Notes: generated by a model from the sequence alone, not told the origin. Positions 17,082-25,587 are shown, counted from the stretch's first letter. The stretch is 54,617 nt of DNA from Streptomyces sp. yr375 (GCF_900110755.1 NZ_FOFF01000055.1:1-54617), one strand, 5' to 3'. A program made the numbers and translations.

Positions 17082-18659
17082 GTGAGCACCGAGAACGAGG
17101 GCAAGAGCGAGGGCACTCAGGTACCCCCGGCCCCGTCCGCACCCCCCGTGCCGGTGGAGTCTCCCTCGGCCTCCCCGCAGGCGTCGGAAGCCGCCCAGGC
17201 CGCCGCGGCGGGCGCGCCCGAGAGCGGCTGGCCGCCGCCCACCGTGCCCCAGGGAGCACCGGCGGCCCCGGTCGACGGCGACTGGCCGCCGCCGACCGCC
17301 GCGCAGCCGCCCTCCTCGCCGCCGCAGGGCTCCCCGGCCGCCCCCGTGGACGACTGGCCGAACCAGCCCCCGGCCACACCGCTGTACGCCGACCCGGGCG
17401 CGGGCACGCACGTGTACGGCACCGCCGGCCACGCGGACTTCGCGGCGGGCGGGGCGGGCGGGGCGGGCGGTTCCGACGGGAGTGGGAGTGGGAGCGGGAC
17501 CGTCTGGGGGGCCGCCTACCAGCAGCCCGCGCCCAAGTCCGGCGGTGGCCGCGGCGGCCTGGTCGCCGCGATCCTGATCGCCGCGCTGGTCGCGGGCGGT
17601 CTGGGCGGCGGCCTCGGCTACACCCTCGCCAAGAACGACGACAACAACGGCTCGACGACCGTCACCGCCTCCACCAGCGGCGGCGCGGTCAAGCGCGACC
17701 CGGGCACGGTCGCCGGGGTCGCCGCCAAGGCGCTGCCCAGCACGGTCACCATCGAGGCCGAGTCCAGCAACGGCGAGGGCGGCACCGGCACCGGCTTCGT
17801 CTTCGACACCCAGGGCCACATCATCACCAACAACCACGTCGTCGCGGACGCGGTCGACGGCGGCAAGGTGACGGCCACCTTCCCGGACGGCAAGAAGTAC
17901 GACGCCGAGGTCGTCGGCCACGCCCAGGGCTACGACGTCGCCGTCATCAAGCTCAAGAACGCCCCCTCGGACCTGAAGCCCCTCACCCTCGGCGACTCCG
18001 ACAAGGTCGCGGTCGGCGACTCGACGATCGCGATCGGCGCGCCCTTCGGCCTGTCCAACACGGTGACGACGGGCATCATCAGCGCCAAGAACCGCCCGGT
18101 GGCCTCCTCCGACGGTACGAGCAGCACGTCCTCCTACATGAGCGCCCTGCAGACGGACGCCTCGATCAACCCGGGCAACTCCGGCGGCCCGCTGCTGGAC
18201 GCCTCGGGCAACGTCATCGGCATCAACTCCGCGATCCAGTCCACCGGCGGCGGAGGCCTGGGCGGCACCAGCCAGTCCGGCTCGATCGGCCTCGGCTTCG
18301 CCATCCCGATCAACCAGGCCAAGTACGTCGCCCAGCAACTGATCAAGACCGGTCAGCCGGTGTACGCCAAGATCGGCGCGTCCGTCTCGCTGGAGGACAC
18401 GACGGGCGGCGCGAAGATCACCGAGCCGGTCTCGGGCAGCGCCTCCCCGATCGAGTCGGGCGGCCCCGCCGACCAGGCCGGCCTCAAGCCCGGCGACGTC
18501 ATCACCAAGCTCGACGACATGGTGATCGACAGCGGCCGGACCCTCATCGGCGAGATCTGGACCCACAAGCCCGGCGACAAGGTCACGATCACCTACGAGC
18601 GCGGCGGCAAGTCCCACACCGTCGACCTCACCCTCGCCTCCCGCAAGGGCGATAGCTGA
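17082..18659 (+). CDS. HtrA/DegP-like membrane-anchored serine protease
   Basis: 525 residues from GTG 17082 with GGAG 7 nt upstream. Layout: cytoplasmic Pro/Ala-rich N terminus (1-155), one membrane helix near 160-183 (LVAAILIAALVAGG), extracellular trypsin-like domain with catalytic His in NNHVVAD (residue 252), Asp in YDVAVIKLK and Ser in NPGNSGGPLLD, and a C-terminal PDZ domain from about 425 (GGPADQAGLKPGDVI). It degrades or refolds damaged proteins at the outer membrane face. Architecture matches actinobacterial HtrA/PepD. An inverted repeat terminator follows. Confidence 0.95.
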   Translation: MSTENEGKSEGTQVPPAPSAPPVPVESPSASPQASEAAQAAAAGAPESGWPPPTVPQGAPAAPVDGDWPPPTAAQPPSSPPQGSPAAPVDDWPNQPPATPLYADPGAGTHVYGTAGHADFAAGGAGGAGGSDGSGSGSGTVWGAAYQQPAPKSGGGRGGLVAAILIAALVAGGLGGGLGYTLAKNDDNNGSTTVTASTSGGAVKRDPGTVAGVAAKALPSTVTIEAESSNGEGGTGTGFVFDTQGHIITNNHVVADAVDGGKVTATFPDGKKYDAEVVGHAQGYDVAVIKLKNAPSDLKPLTLGDSDKVAVGDSTIAIGAPFGLSNTVTTGIISAKNRPVASSDGTSSTSSYMSALQTDASINPGNSGGPLLDASGNVIGINSAIQSTGGGGLGGTSQSGSIGLGFAIPINQAKYVAQQLIKTGQPVYAKIGASVSLEDTTGGAKITEPVSGSASPIESGGPADQAGLKPGDVITKLDDMVIDSGRTLIGEIWTHKPGDKVTITYERGGKSHTVDLTLASRKGDS

Positions 18660-18691
18660 CCCTCGGTCCGACGCCACTCGTGCTCGAAGTG

Positions 18692-18730
18692 AGGCGGCCT
18701 GCCGGAAGCGTGGCTTCCGGCAGACCGCCT
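18692..18730. terminator. Bidirectional terminator between htrA and a lipoprotein gene
   Basis: Arms AGGCGG plus CTGCCGGAAGC and GCTTCCGGCAG plus CCGCCT pair over a GTG loop with one bulge, lying 33 nt after the protease stop codon and 23 nt before the stop of the convergent gene. Confidence 0.85.
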
Positions 18731-18752
18731 CTGCTCGTCGCGCAGTACGGGA

Positions 18753-19379
18753 CTAGCGAATCGCACCGTCGGTGATCTTGGTGGCGATGCCGTTCTTGAC
18801 GACGACCTCGGCCTCCACACCCTTCTTGGCGGCCTTCTCCAGGTCGGCCTCCTCGCACGGGGCGTCCACCTTCGAGCCGGCGGTGCCGCAGATCTGGCCG
18901 CCGCCCAGGATCACGGTGTCCTCGGCGAGGTAGAAGGCCTGCTGCTCACCGCCGGAGCCCTGGGACGCGGGACCGTCGACCAGGTACTTGCCGGGCGCCA
19001 CGTACCGCACGATGCCGTACCAGGTGCCGCTGACACCCTTGCCCTTGTCGAGGCCCTCGACGGCGGTCTTGCCGGCGTCGGACGTGCTCCCGGAACCGGC
19101 CGAGCCACTGCCGCCGGACGTGCTCCCGGAGGCGGGAGTGCTGCCACCGCCGGACGTGCCCCCGGAACCGGAGACCGGGGTGGACGCGGGGGTGGCACTG
19201 GTGCTGGTGCTGGCGCTGACATCCGCGGGGGCACCGGACTGGCTCGCCGTAGCGGACGCGTCGGCCTTGCCGGAGGAACTGTCGGCGGCGTCGTCGCCCT
19301 GGCTGCACGCCGTCATCAGCAGCGTCCCTCCCAGGAACGCGGCGGAGACGAGGAAGGCCTTGCGACGGTTGCGGATCAT
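18753..19379 (-). CDS. Secreted lipoprotein with Ser/Gly/Thr-rich linker
   Basis: 208 residues. Lipobox MTAC (Cys25) after MIRNRRKAFLVSAAFLGG. Residues 28-105 are a low-complexity linker built of SGG, STPAS and SGS units that would lift the C-terminal domain off the membrane. The C-terminal 100 residues contain two Cys (GGQICGTAG, APCEEAD) likely forming a disulfide, and strands GTWYGIVRYVAPGKYLVDG and AEVVVKNGIATKITDG. Function unknown. It converges on htrA and starts 336 nt before the tRNA gene. Confidence 0.8.
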   Translation of the reverse strand: MIRNRRKAFLVSAAFLGGTLLMTACSQGDDAADSSSGKADASATASQSGAPADVSASTSTSATPASTPVSGSGGTSGGGSTPASGSTSGGSGSAGSGSTSDAGKTAVEGLDKGKGVSGTWYGIVRYVAPGKYLVDGPASQGSGGEQQAFYLAEDTVILGGGQICGTAGSKVDAPCEEADLEKAAKKGVEAEVVVKNGIATKITDGAIR

Positions 19380-19715
19380 GCGTCAAATCCCCTGAGAGCT
19401 CGGTTGGTTGGGCCTGAGGGGTCGGTACCTCAGCGCGTATTCGATCACTATGAGGCGTCCAGAACCCGAACGGCTGCCTCGCCCCTCGCTCTAAGACAAC
19501 GCTGTCACCGATTTGTGACATGAACATCCCGAGTCCATGGCCCTGGGGTTGCCGCTCGCAGCCACGCGCCCTCATCACGGCAGAGGCCAGGCCAACTCCG
19601 CCAACAACGACGGCACACGGAGACAGGCCAGTGGTCCCCGTGTGGGCCACGCCCCCCGAGCAGCGCCCGCGCCCGGTACGCTGTACCCGCTCCACCCCAG
19701 GTGGGCCGGGGCGCA
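19380..19715. other. 336-nt spacer between lipoprotein gene and tRNA-Ser
   Basis: Should contain the lipoprotein promoter (minus strand, near 19440-19500, which is AT-richer) and the tRNA promoter (plus strand). No gene is seen. Confidence 0.4.
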
Positions 19716-19805
19716 GGTGGGTTGCCCGAGCGGCCTAAGGGAACGGTCTTGAAAACCGTCGTGGCAGCGATGTCACCGTGGGTTCAAATCCCACACCCAC
19801 CGCCA
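19716..19805 (+). tRNA. tRNA-Ser (anticodon UGA)
   Basis: Class II tRNA. The acceptor arms GGTGGGT (19716) and ACCCACC (19795-19801) pair, followed by discriminator G and an encoded CCA. Anticodon loop CTTGAAA inside stem ACGGT/ACCGT gives UGA. A long variable arm (GTGGCAGCGATGTCAC) and T loop GGTTCAAATCC confirm Ser. The 3' 61 bp are duplicated at 33043-33103, so this is the attachment gene of the following element. The displaced copy lacks CCA, so the encoded CCA here was supplied by the element. Confidence 0.97.
19743..19803. repeat. attL: left 61-bp direct repeat within tRNA-Ser
   Basis: Identical to 33043-33103. It begins at the anticodon stem (ACGGTCTTGAAAACC) and ends with CCACCGC. 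The distance between the copies is exactly 13,300 bp. Confidence 0.95.
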
Positions 19806-19810
19806 GGTCA

Positions 19811-19867
19811 GTGAACGTGCTGGTCAGAAGGGGTGTCTCCCAGGGGAGACACCCCTTCTGCGTTCAC
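19811..19867. terminator. Terminator after tRNA-Ser, supplied by the element
   Basis: Perfect 15-bp stem AGAAGGGGTGTCTCC / GGAGACACCCCTTCT (19826-19859) with loop CAGG, extended by outer GTGAACG/CGTTCAC. It would end both the tRNA transcript and the convergent integrase transcript. Confidence 0.88.
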
Positions 19868-19944
19868 CTTGTCTCACCCTGACTCGCCGGTATCCCGGCG
19901 TTGATCAGCGCGTGTGGCCAACCTGTGGCCACTGGCCGCGCCGC

Positions 19945-21342
19945 TCAGGCGTCCGTCTCGTCGGCCAAGGCGGCGTCAATCATGCTGTTGGATGCGTCTT
20001 GGTGGCCGCGCAGGATCTTCGCGTAGAACTTCCACAGGACGGCCGGACTGTGCCCGGCACGGCGCGCCACCTCCACCGGATCGACCCCGGCTTTGATCCA
20101 CAGGGAGACCCCCGCGTGCCGCAGTGAGTACGGCACATCGGCATAGGGCGTCTCCAGATCTTCGGCGTTGAGTGCCAGCTCGCGCGCCGCCTTCCAGACT
20201 TCGGCGTACTCGGTCGACGGCACCCGTCCGCCCCGGATACCCCGGAAAAGCCGTCCGTCCGGTGCCGTCCCGTACGTGTCCAGGTGCGCCCGCAGCAGAC
20301 TGACCAGCGCCGGGGGGATCGGGACGGGGCGCGTCGCATTGCGGGCCCGCCTCTTCAGGCCCCGTTCCTCGTAGGGCTTGCCGTCGTCGGTCCATCCGCT
20401 CCCGACCTCGGGGCGGCTCTTGGACAACACCAGCTCGCCCCACCCCTGATCAGGCAACTTGCAGGCGGACCGCTTCAGGTTGGCGACCTCCGAGGGACGC
20501 ATCGCGGCGTAGTACATGCACGCGAAGAACCCGTGGAGGTGGCCCCCTCGGGTACCCGTCTCTTGTACGGCCTCAAGCAGCTCTGCGACCTGGGCAGGGC
20601 CGGGGACGAACTGGAAGTCCACCTCGTCAGAGGTGGCCGGCGGGGTCCAGTCGATTCGCTTCAGCGGGTTGACCGCCAGAAGGTCGCGCTCGATGGCGTA
20701 CTTGAACGAGTTGCTCAGCACCGAGTGCTTGCGCCGCACCGTGTTGTCGGCGGCCGGGTCACCGTTCAGCCTCTTGGACAGGACGCGCAGGACGCCGCGC
20801 AGTACGTCGGACTCCGCTACGTCGACCATCTTCAATGAGTGCGACGCCACCCAGTCGAGCGCGGTCTCGACCTCTCGCGGCAGTTCCTCACTGTCCTTGC
20901 GGGAGACAGGCTCGCCGCTCTCCGGATCGATCCGGCATTGGAAGGCGTACGTCCGGAGCGCGCGCCGGAGTACAACACGGTCAGGTACGCCTCGCTGAGT
21001 CGAGACCAGGTGCGCCGTCACCGCCGACAACGTCTCGGCCACGCTCGCGCGGTGCTTGCCCGCCGCCCCCGGCCACTTCATCACGGCGTACGCGCATGCG
21101 TGCTCGTACCAGGTAGGCGAGGACGCCTCACGCATCTCTGCGATCGGTACCCCGGTGGCCACGTCGAACGGCTCGCCGTTCTTGGTCGCGGTGAGCAGTT
21201 GGGCCCGTCGCGCGTCAGCCAGCGTCCGAGTCGTGAACGGTTCCTGGAACACCTCTCCGTTGACCAGCCAACGGAGTTGGAAGGGGGCCGACTTGCTGGC
21301 GCGCTTCCGGATGCCCCAGATCCGCACGTTGTAGGTCTTCAA
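19945..21342 (-). CDS. int: Tyrosine-type site-specific integrase (element 1)
   Basis: 465 residues from TTG 21342, with GGAG 5 nt upstream. Arm-type N terminus (about 1-70), core-binding domain (75-235) and catalytic domain (250-450). Catalytic residues: Arg in MYYAAMRPSEVANLK, Arg of the second box in YSLRHAGVSLW, His in AGHSPAVLW and Tyr in KFYAKILRG. The first His of the HxxR box is replaced by Tyr. Adjacent to the tRNA gene, as expected for the enzyme that recombines attP with the tRNA 3' end. Probably co-transcribed with xis upstream. Confidence 0.95.
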   Translation of the reverse strand: MKTYNVRIWGIRKRASKSAPFQLRWLVNGEVFQEPFTTRTLADARRAQLLTATKNGEPFDVATGVPIAEMREASSPTWYEHACAYAVMKWPGAAGKHRASVAETLSAVTAHLVSTQRGVPDRVVLRRALRTYAFQCRIDPESGEPVSRKDSEELPREVETALDWVASHSLKMVDVAESDVLRGVLRVLSKRLNGDPAADNTVRRKHSVLSNSFKYAIERDLLAVNPLKRIDWTPPATSDEVDFQFVPGPAQVAELLEAVQETGTRGGHLHGFFACMYYAAMRPSEVANLKRSACKLPDQGWGELVLSKSRPEVGSGWTDDGKPYEERGLKRRARNATRPVPIPPALVSLLRAHLDTYGTAPDGRLFRGIRGGRVPSTEYAEVWKAARELALNAEDLETPYADVPYSLRHAGVSLWIKAGVDPVEVARRAGHSPAVLWKFYAKILRGHQDASNSMIDAALADETDA

Positions 21343-21406
21343 GTGCTCTCCTCATACCGAGGGGCCCACCGGACGGCGGGCCCCTCGGGTGGTGTGCGGG
21401 GTGGGA

Positions 21407-21592
21407 TCAGGCCGCGTCCTGGCAGCCGTTCAGCCAGGTGTCCAGGTCGTGACGGCGGCAACGGATCTGCCCGTTGGGCAACTTGATGAGCTTCGGTGCC
21501 TTCCCACGTGCCCGCATGCGGTAGAAGGCGGCACGGCTCATGTCGATCTCTTCGAGAACCTCGGGGAGTTTCAGCAGCTTGGGGCGAGACAT
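21407..21592 (-). CDS. xis: Excisionase-like MerR/HTH_17 DNA-binding protein
   Basis: 61 residues from ATG 21592 (GAGGAG 5-6 nt upstream); a longer frame exists but would start inside the large inverted repeat. The protein is a single winged helix of the excisionase type: LKLPEVLEEIDMSRAAFYRMRARGKAPKLIKLPNGQIRCRRHDLDTWL (positions 5-55; shown in full only to mark its extent is unnecessary, key residues are the MSRAAFYRM recognition helix and RCRR wing). Lies 64 nt upstream of int on the same strand and should direct excision. Confidence 0.88.
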   Translation of the reverse strand: MSRPKLLKLPEVLEEIDMSRAAFYRMRARGKAPKLIKLPNGQIRCRRHDLDTWLNGCQDAA

Positions 21593-21645
21593 GGCACTCC
21601 TCAGCGCGGGGGTAGCGCGGTGATGGGGTTCTGAACACATTGCTC

Positions 21646-21712
21646 TGAGTCGTGACTCATCGCGACTCAGAGCGGGTTGGTGGGGGCTTGAGTCGCGATG
21701 AGTCACGACTCA
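21646..21712. repeat. Perfect 24-bp inverted repeat with six GAGTC half-sites
   Basis: Arms 21646-21669 and 21689-21712 are exact reverse complements around a 19-nt G-rich loop. Each arm contains a smaller palindrome TGAGTC-N2-GACTCA and one extra GACTCA half-site. The helicase stop codon (21703-21705) lies in the right arm. It could be a terminator before xis, a regulator site or a replication structure. Confidence 0.9.
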
Positions 21713-23121
21713 GGCAGATGTGGTTCGGACGCGTTCACCGTGATTCCGGTGTAGGTGGCCACCTGCCGGTTGTAGGCGTCGCGGGGGCGGGTGCGGTTGA
21801 GCGGGGGGACGACGGAGAGCAGGTTGCGGCCGAACACTTGCTTGGTGCCGGGGCGGACGCCGTTGTCCTCGGCCCACTCGCGCCAGACGTTCCACAAGGT
21901 GTCCACGGGCACGCTGCACGTGGGTCCGGTGGTGCAGCGTTCTCGGACGAACGCGCTGGTGGGGGAGGCGGTGTCCTGCATGGTGGTGACCGCTTCGCGG
22001 CTGGACTTCGGTTCCGTGATCCGGCCGGTGCGCTGGAGACGGGCGAGTCCGTCGAGGGCCCAGTTGAGGATGCCGGGCATCTCGGCCGCGAGGCGGTCGG
22101 TGAGGGAGGTGTCTTCCTTGCCCAGCCACGACACCCGCATGTTGAGCAGCACGAACCGTTTGGCGATGACCCCGGAAGAGTCGCCGAAGTGCGGCAGTTC
22201 GTTGGACAGCAGCATCAGCCGGGTGGGCAGTCGACCGGTCCACTGCTCGCGGTACTTGCGGTCGACGTCGATGGTGTCCTCACCGGAGATGGTCAGGAGC
22301 CGTTCGACGACTTGGCTGCTGTCGTTGCCGGACAGACGGGCGTCGGAGATGACCGCGAGCGGCTTGCCGACCAGGGTGGCGAGGCCGAAGTTGGTGCCGA
22401 GTCCGGCAAGGGTGGGGCCGGCGAGATTCTCCTTGCCGACCAGCTCTTTGAGGACGCGGGCGATGGTGCCCTTGCCCGAGCGGGACGGTCCGACGATCAG
22501 CAGGATCTTCTGCTGGTCGGTCCGGCCGGACAGCACGTAGCCGAACCACTCCTGAAGTGCCTGGATGCTGTCGGGGTCGTCGGGCCAGAGCTGGGCCAGG
22601 AAGCGTTCCCACGTCGGTGCGGTGGCGGTGGGGTCGTAGGCGAAGGGCACGGACACGAGGTTGAAGAACCCTGGCCCATGAGGGAGAAGCGCGCGGTCCC
22701 GGATCCTCAGCAGGCCGTTTTCGCACGCCACGATCGGCCCTCCGTCGTCCTCGCCCTGGCCGTCGGTGTCGAGCCAGGTGGGGGCGTCGGTGTCGGTGGG
22801 CAGCAGGGTGATGGCCCCGAGCGCGTCCAGAAGGTTGCTGATCTTCTGCTTCGTCGGTGCCCACTCCCGCTGTTCCGGTTGCCCGTCCTTGCCGGGAGCG
22901 CTGTACACGGTGTGCTCAAGGCGTGTGTACATGGCGGCGCGGATCTGAGCTTCGTCCAGCTCGCGCCAACAGGTACCGGTCCAGCGCATCCAGGATGCGC
23001 GCCAGCGCCGGCACACGAGCTGTCCGTCCTCGGTCTGCCAGTCCGGCAGGAGACGGCGGGCGACGGCCAACGGGTTGGACGGCGCGGGCAGTTCCTCGCT
23101 GTCGGTGGTGCGGGCGTCCAT
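21703..23121 (-). CDS. Phage/plasmid D5-type primase-helicase (SF3 ATPase)
   Basis: 472 residues from ATG 23121, which overlaps the stop of the small upstream gene (TGATG); the frame is open further upstream as a shadow. D5_N-like region at about 25-200 and SF3 helicase at 210-400: Walker A VGPSRSGKGTIARVL, Walker B-like ISDARLSG, sensor LMLLSNELPHFGDSSG and Arg finger region KRFVLLNM. The C-terminal region has a Cys pair (RERCTTGPTC) and a winged helix (KQVFGRNL). It unwinds the excised element during replication and works with the PrimPol encoded upstream. Confidence 0.93.
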   Translation of the reverse strand: MDARTTDSEELPAPSNPLAVARRLLPDWQTEDGQLVCRRWRASWMRWTGTCWRELDEAQIRAAMYTRLEHTVYSAPGKDGQPEQREWAPTKQKISNLLDALGAITLLPTDTDAPTWLDTDGQGEDDGGPIVACENGLLRIRDRALLPHGPGFFNLVSVPFAYDPTATAPTWERFLAQLWPDDPDSIQALQEWFGYVLSGRTDQQKILLIVGPSRSGKGTIARVLKELVGKENLAGPTLAGLGTNFGLATLVGKPLAVISDARLSGNDSSQVVERLLTISGEDTIDVDRKYREQWTGRLPTRLMLLSNELPHFGDSSGVIAKRFVLLNMRVSWLGKEDTSLTDRLAAEMPGILNWALDGLARLQRTGRITEPKSSREAVTTMQDTASPTSAFVRERCTTGPTCSVPVDTLWNVWREWAEDNGVRPGTKQVFGRNLLSVVPPLNRTRPRDAYNRQVATYTGITVNASEPHLPES

Positions 23122-23462
23122 CACGCGGCGGCCCTGCCTTCCTGGGGGTGGCGCAGCGGGCAGGCGTCTCGGTGGGCGGTGTGTGCCTCGATCAGGGCGA
23201 GTACGCGGGTGTGGCCGACGGCGCTTCGGTCCCAGCCGCACAGGCACTGCGAGGTCGCCGTGGGCGTGCCTCCGGACCTGCGCGGGGGGCGGATCTCCAG
23301 CCATGCGACGGGGTAACGGCCGTCGCCCTGCGGCGGGTTGGAGCGAAGGGCATTACGGACGCCCTGACGGGCGGCGACTTTCAGCACGCCCACGCTCACC
23401 CCCTGCGCGCCCTGCACGGCGTCCTGAGGGTCATTTGCGGGATTAGGCGATGGTTTGTTCAT
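23121..23462 (-). CDS. Small Cys/His protein of the replication operon
   Basis: 113 residues. ATG 23462 overlaps the PrimPol stop (ATGA) and its stop overlaps the helicase ATG, so all three are coupled. N terminus is Asn/Pro-rich; the centre is basic (AARQGVRNALRSNPPQG) and the C-terminal half has CLCGWDRSAVGHTRVLALIEAH and HRDACPLRHP, a Cys2/His pattern able to bind zinc. Family not identified. Position suggests a primase or helicase accessory factor. Confidence 0.75.
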   Translation of the reverse strand: MNKPSPNPANDPQDAVQGAQGVSVGVLKVAARQGVRNALRSNPPQGDGRYPVAWLEIRPPRRSGGTPTATSQCLCGWDRSAVGHTRVLALIEAHTAHRDACPLRHPQEGRAAA

Positions 23463-24340
23463 GCCGCACGCCCTGAGGGCGTCTGGAGGCCGTTGGCGAC
23501 CGCGCGGCGGGCGTAGTCCTCCGGAACCCCGACGGCGACGGCGGCGGTCACGATCTCCTCCCCGATCGCGTCGAGCGCGCACGGGCCGGGGCACTGGGCG
23601 TGCTGGGCGGCGAGGAAGCGGGCGACGCCGAAGGCTTGTGAGCCTGCGCCGGATTCGGTGCGGGCGGATACGAGGGTGAGGCCGCGTTCGAGTCCGGTGC
23701 GGACGTAGCGTTCGGTGTGTCGGCAGCCGGTGGCCACGCTGCGGCTCCATGGGGCGCGGGCCGGGACGGGAGAAGAGGCCAAGCCTGCCGGGGCGGGGGT
23801 GGCGTCTTCCTTCACGACCAGGGCGCGCACGGCGGGCGGCAGTGCGGTCATGCGGCCGGTGCCGGGTCCGAGCCAGCGGGCGTACTGCATGAGCGACTTG
23901 ACGTCGACCCCGGGCCGGACGCCGTTTGCCGACCGCATCACGCCCTGGTAGAGCCAGTGTTCGCCGCGCGTGGTGGGCACGGTCCGGGTCGCGGGCAGGG
24001 TCTCTCTGGCCCATGCGACGGCGGCGGGGGTGTCGAGGTCGACCACGGTCACCCCGGCACCGCCGGGGTGGTAGGCGACGGCTTCGGCCCGTCGCCATGC
24101 CGCCTCCCAGAGCGGGGAGGTGAGGATGCGGGTGTCGGTGGTGGCTGCGGCCCATGCGTGGCAGACGTCGGGGCAGTGGCAGGGGCCGGGGTTCTTCATG
24201 TTCGGCCGGTCCCCGCAGTAACTTGCCTTGCAGGTACGGCAGTTGCCGAACGGGAGCTTGCCCGCTCGTAGCGGCAGCACCGGCACGCCCGCCGCCGCCA
24301 GCGCCAGCGCCGTGCGCAGGAGCGTGGGTGTCGCGGTCAT
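23459..24340 (-). CDS. Bifunctional DNA primase/polymerase (PrimPol) of element 1
   Basis: 293 residues from ATG 24340, overlapping the methyltransferase stop (ATGA). N-terminal prim-pol fold: LALAAAGVPVLPLRAGKLPFG, a zinc-like cluster CRTCKASYCGDRPNMKNPGPCHC region (Cys at about 34, 37, 42, 53, 55), VTVVDLDTPAAVAWA with the catalytic DLD, and TRGEHWLYQG, GVDVKSLMQYARWLGPG. C-terminal helical part includes CPGPCALDAIGEEI. It should synthesise primers and extend DNA for autonomous replication of the excised element with the D5 helicase. Confidence 0.92.
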   Translation of the reverse strand: MTATPTLLRTALALAAAGVPVLPLRAGKLPFGNCRTCKASYCGDRPNMKNPGPCHCPDVCHAWAAATTDTRILTSPLWEAAWRRAEAVAYHPGGAGVTVVDLDTPAAVAWARETLPATRTVPTTRGEHWLYQGVMRSANGVRPGVDVKSLMQYARWLGPGTGRMTALPPAVRALVVKEDATPAPAGLASSPVPARAPWSRSVATGCRHTERYVRTGLERGLTLVSARTESGAGSQAFGVARFLAAQHAQCPGPCALDAIGEEIVTAAVAVGVPEDYARRAVANGLQTPSGRAA

Positions 24341-25062
24341 GCGGCTGCCCTCCCTTCCAGCGCGAGGAACTGACGGCCGATGTGCTCGGTGTAGGCGGGC
24401 GGGATCGCTTCGGTGAGTTCCTCGCGCACGTCGGTCCACGTGATGCCCATGGCGGTCTGGAGTTCGGGGACGGTCGGTTTGCCGCCGCCGTTGCCGTACG
24501 CGGCGACGTACGGCCCGTCGTGGAAACGGCCGTGCCGCCATCCGCGCACCCGTCCACGGTGCGGGACGTGCGTCGGCCGCTCGATCGTCCAGCCGCCCAG
24601 CTCGAAGTTGCGGTGCCGGATGACCCCGAGACCGAACATCTCGCCGCACAGGGTGAGGTCTTTGCGGATCATCGCGCGGCCGTTGGGCTGCTCGATCACG
24701 TACGGCAGGCCGGTCCGGTCGAGCAGCGCGCGTGTCGGGGCGACCAGGTCGACGTGGGTGCGGCCCCACCCTTGCGAGGCGTTGGTGCCGACGGTGAGCG
24801 CGCATCCGTGCTGGCACGGCGGGGAGGCGTGGACGAACGAGTACCGCTCGATCTCGCCGGACGTGATCAGGGTGGCGAGGTGGGCGAGGGCGTCGCCGTG
24901 GTGGCAGGGGAAGGGGTAGTTCGGGCGGTCGGCGACGTCGCAGCCGTCCACTTCGAACCCCGAGCGGTGGTAGCCCATGGCGGCCCCGCCGGCGCACGAG
25001 AACAGATCCAGCAGGCGCGGCCGTCGGTCGCGCACTCGCCGGAAGAGGGTGAGTTGGGTCAT
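24337..25062 (-). CDS. C5-cytosine DNA methyltransferase-like protein
   Basis: 241 residues, shorter than usual C5 enzymes (300-400). ATG 25062 has GGAGGT 8 nt upstream. Motif I LLDLFSCAGGAAMGYHRSGF binds S-adenosylmethionine, motif II region VDGCDVADRPNYPFPCHHGDA, motif IV with catalytic Cys ASPPCQHGC, and motif VI-like YVIEQPNG (ENV replaced by EQP). The C-terminal GGKPTVPELQTAMGITWT with EAIPPAYTEHIGRQFL resembles motifs IX-X; the target recognition region is very short. No restriction enzyme is adjacent. It opens the replication operon, so it could protect the element from host restriction or control its replication. Confidence 0.88.
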   Translation of the reverse strand: MTQLTLFRRVRDRRPRLLDLFSCAGGAAMGYHRSGFEVDGCDVADRPNYPFPCHHGDALAHLATLITSGEIERYSFVHASPPCQHGCALTVGTNASQGWGRTHVDLVAPTRALLDRTGLPYVIEQPNGRAMIRKDLTLCGEMFGLGVIRHRNFELGGWTIERPTHVPHRGRVRGWRHGRFHDGPYVAAYGNGGGKPTVPELQTAMGITWTDVREELTEAIPPAYTEHIGRQFLALEGRAAA

Positions 25063-25149
25063 GCTGGGAGACCTCCACAGGTCAGTTCGTGGCAGGTGGA
25101 CAAGGGCGGCCCCGGTTCTTTGGCGAGAGGGGGGTCGCCCTTGGCGTAG

Positions 25150-25587
25150 CTACTGCTGGTCGGCGATCCAGTGGGCGTACTGCTGGCGGGTGTAGGCGCG
25201 GGGGGCGCAGACGAGGGCCGCGCGGTCGAGGCTCATCAGGCGGCATGCCACGTTGAGGGCCTGTTCCTCGGTGGCGATGCCGTCGGGGGACAGTCCGCAG
25301 GCCATGCGGTCGGTGGCGGCGGCGCGGCGCAGCCACCACACGCGGTCGCGCTCGTGCGGCTCACGCTCGGACAGCCACGTCAGCTCGCTGCGCACGTTCG
25401 GCGCGCCGGTGTAGGCCTGCTCGGGGTCGGGCCAGATCTCGCGCTGTTCGGCGTCGAGGTAGACGCGGGCACGCTTGCCGTCGCGGGCGGGACGGACGAC
25501 GGCCCGCCCGGTGATGAATGTGCCGCTCAGGGTGTTGGTCAGGCGGTCGACGTCGGCGTAGTCGCAGATGATCCGGATCTCGAACAC
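25150..25587 (-). CDS. Element-borne protein of unknown function (145 aa)
   Basis: GTG 25587 is preceded by AAAGGA at good distance. N-terminal 60 residues form alternating strands (FEIRIICDYADVDRL, FITGRAVVRPARDGKRARVYLDAE); the C-terminal half is helical with aromatic and Arg residues (RVWWLRRAAATDRMACG, YTRQQYAHWIADQQ). No known motif. It lies between the transfer gene cluster and the methyltransferase, and probably shares their transcript (87-nt gap). Confidence 0.7.
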   Translation of the reverse strand: MFEIRIICDYADVDRLTNTLSGTFITGRAVVRPARDGKRARVYLDAEQREIWPDPEQAYTGAPNVRSELTWLSEREPHERDRVWWLRRAAATDRMACGLSPDGIATEEQALNVACRLMSLDRAALVCAPRAYTRQQYAHWIADQQ

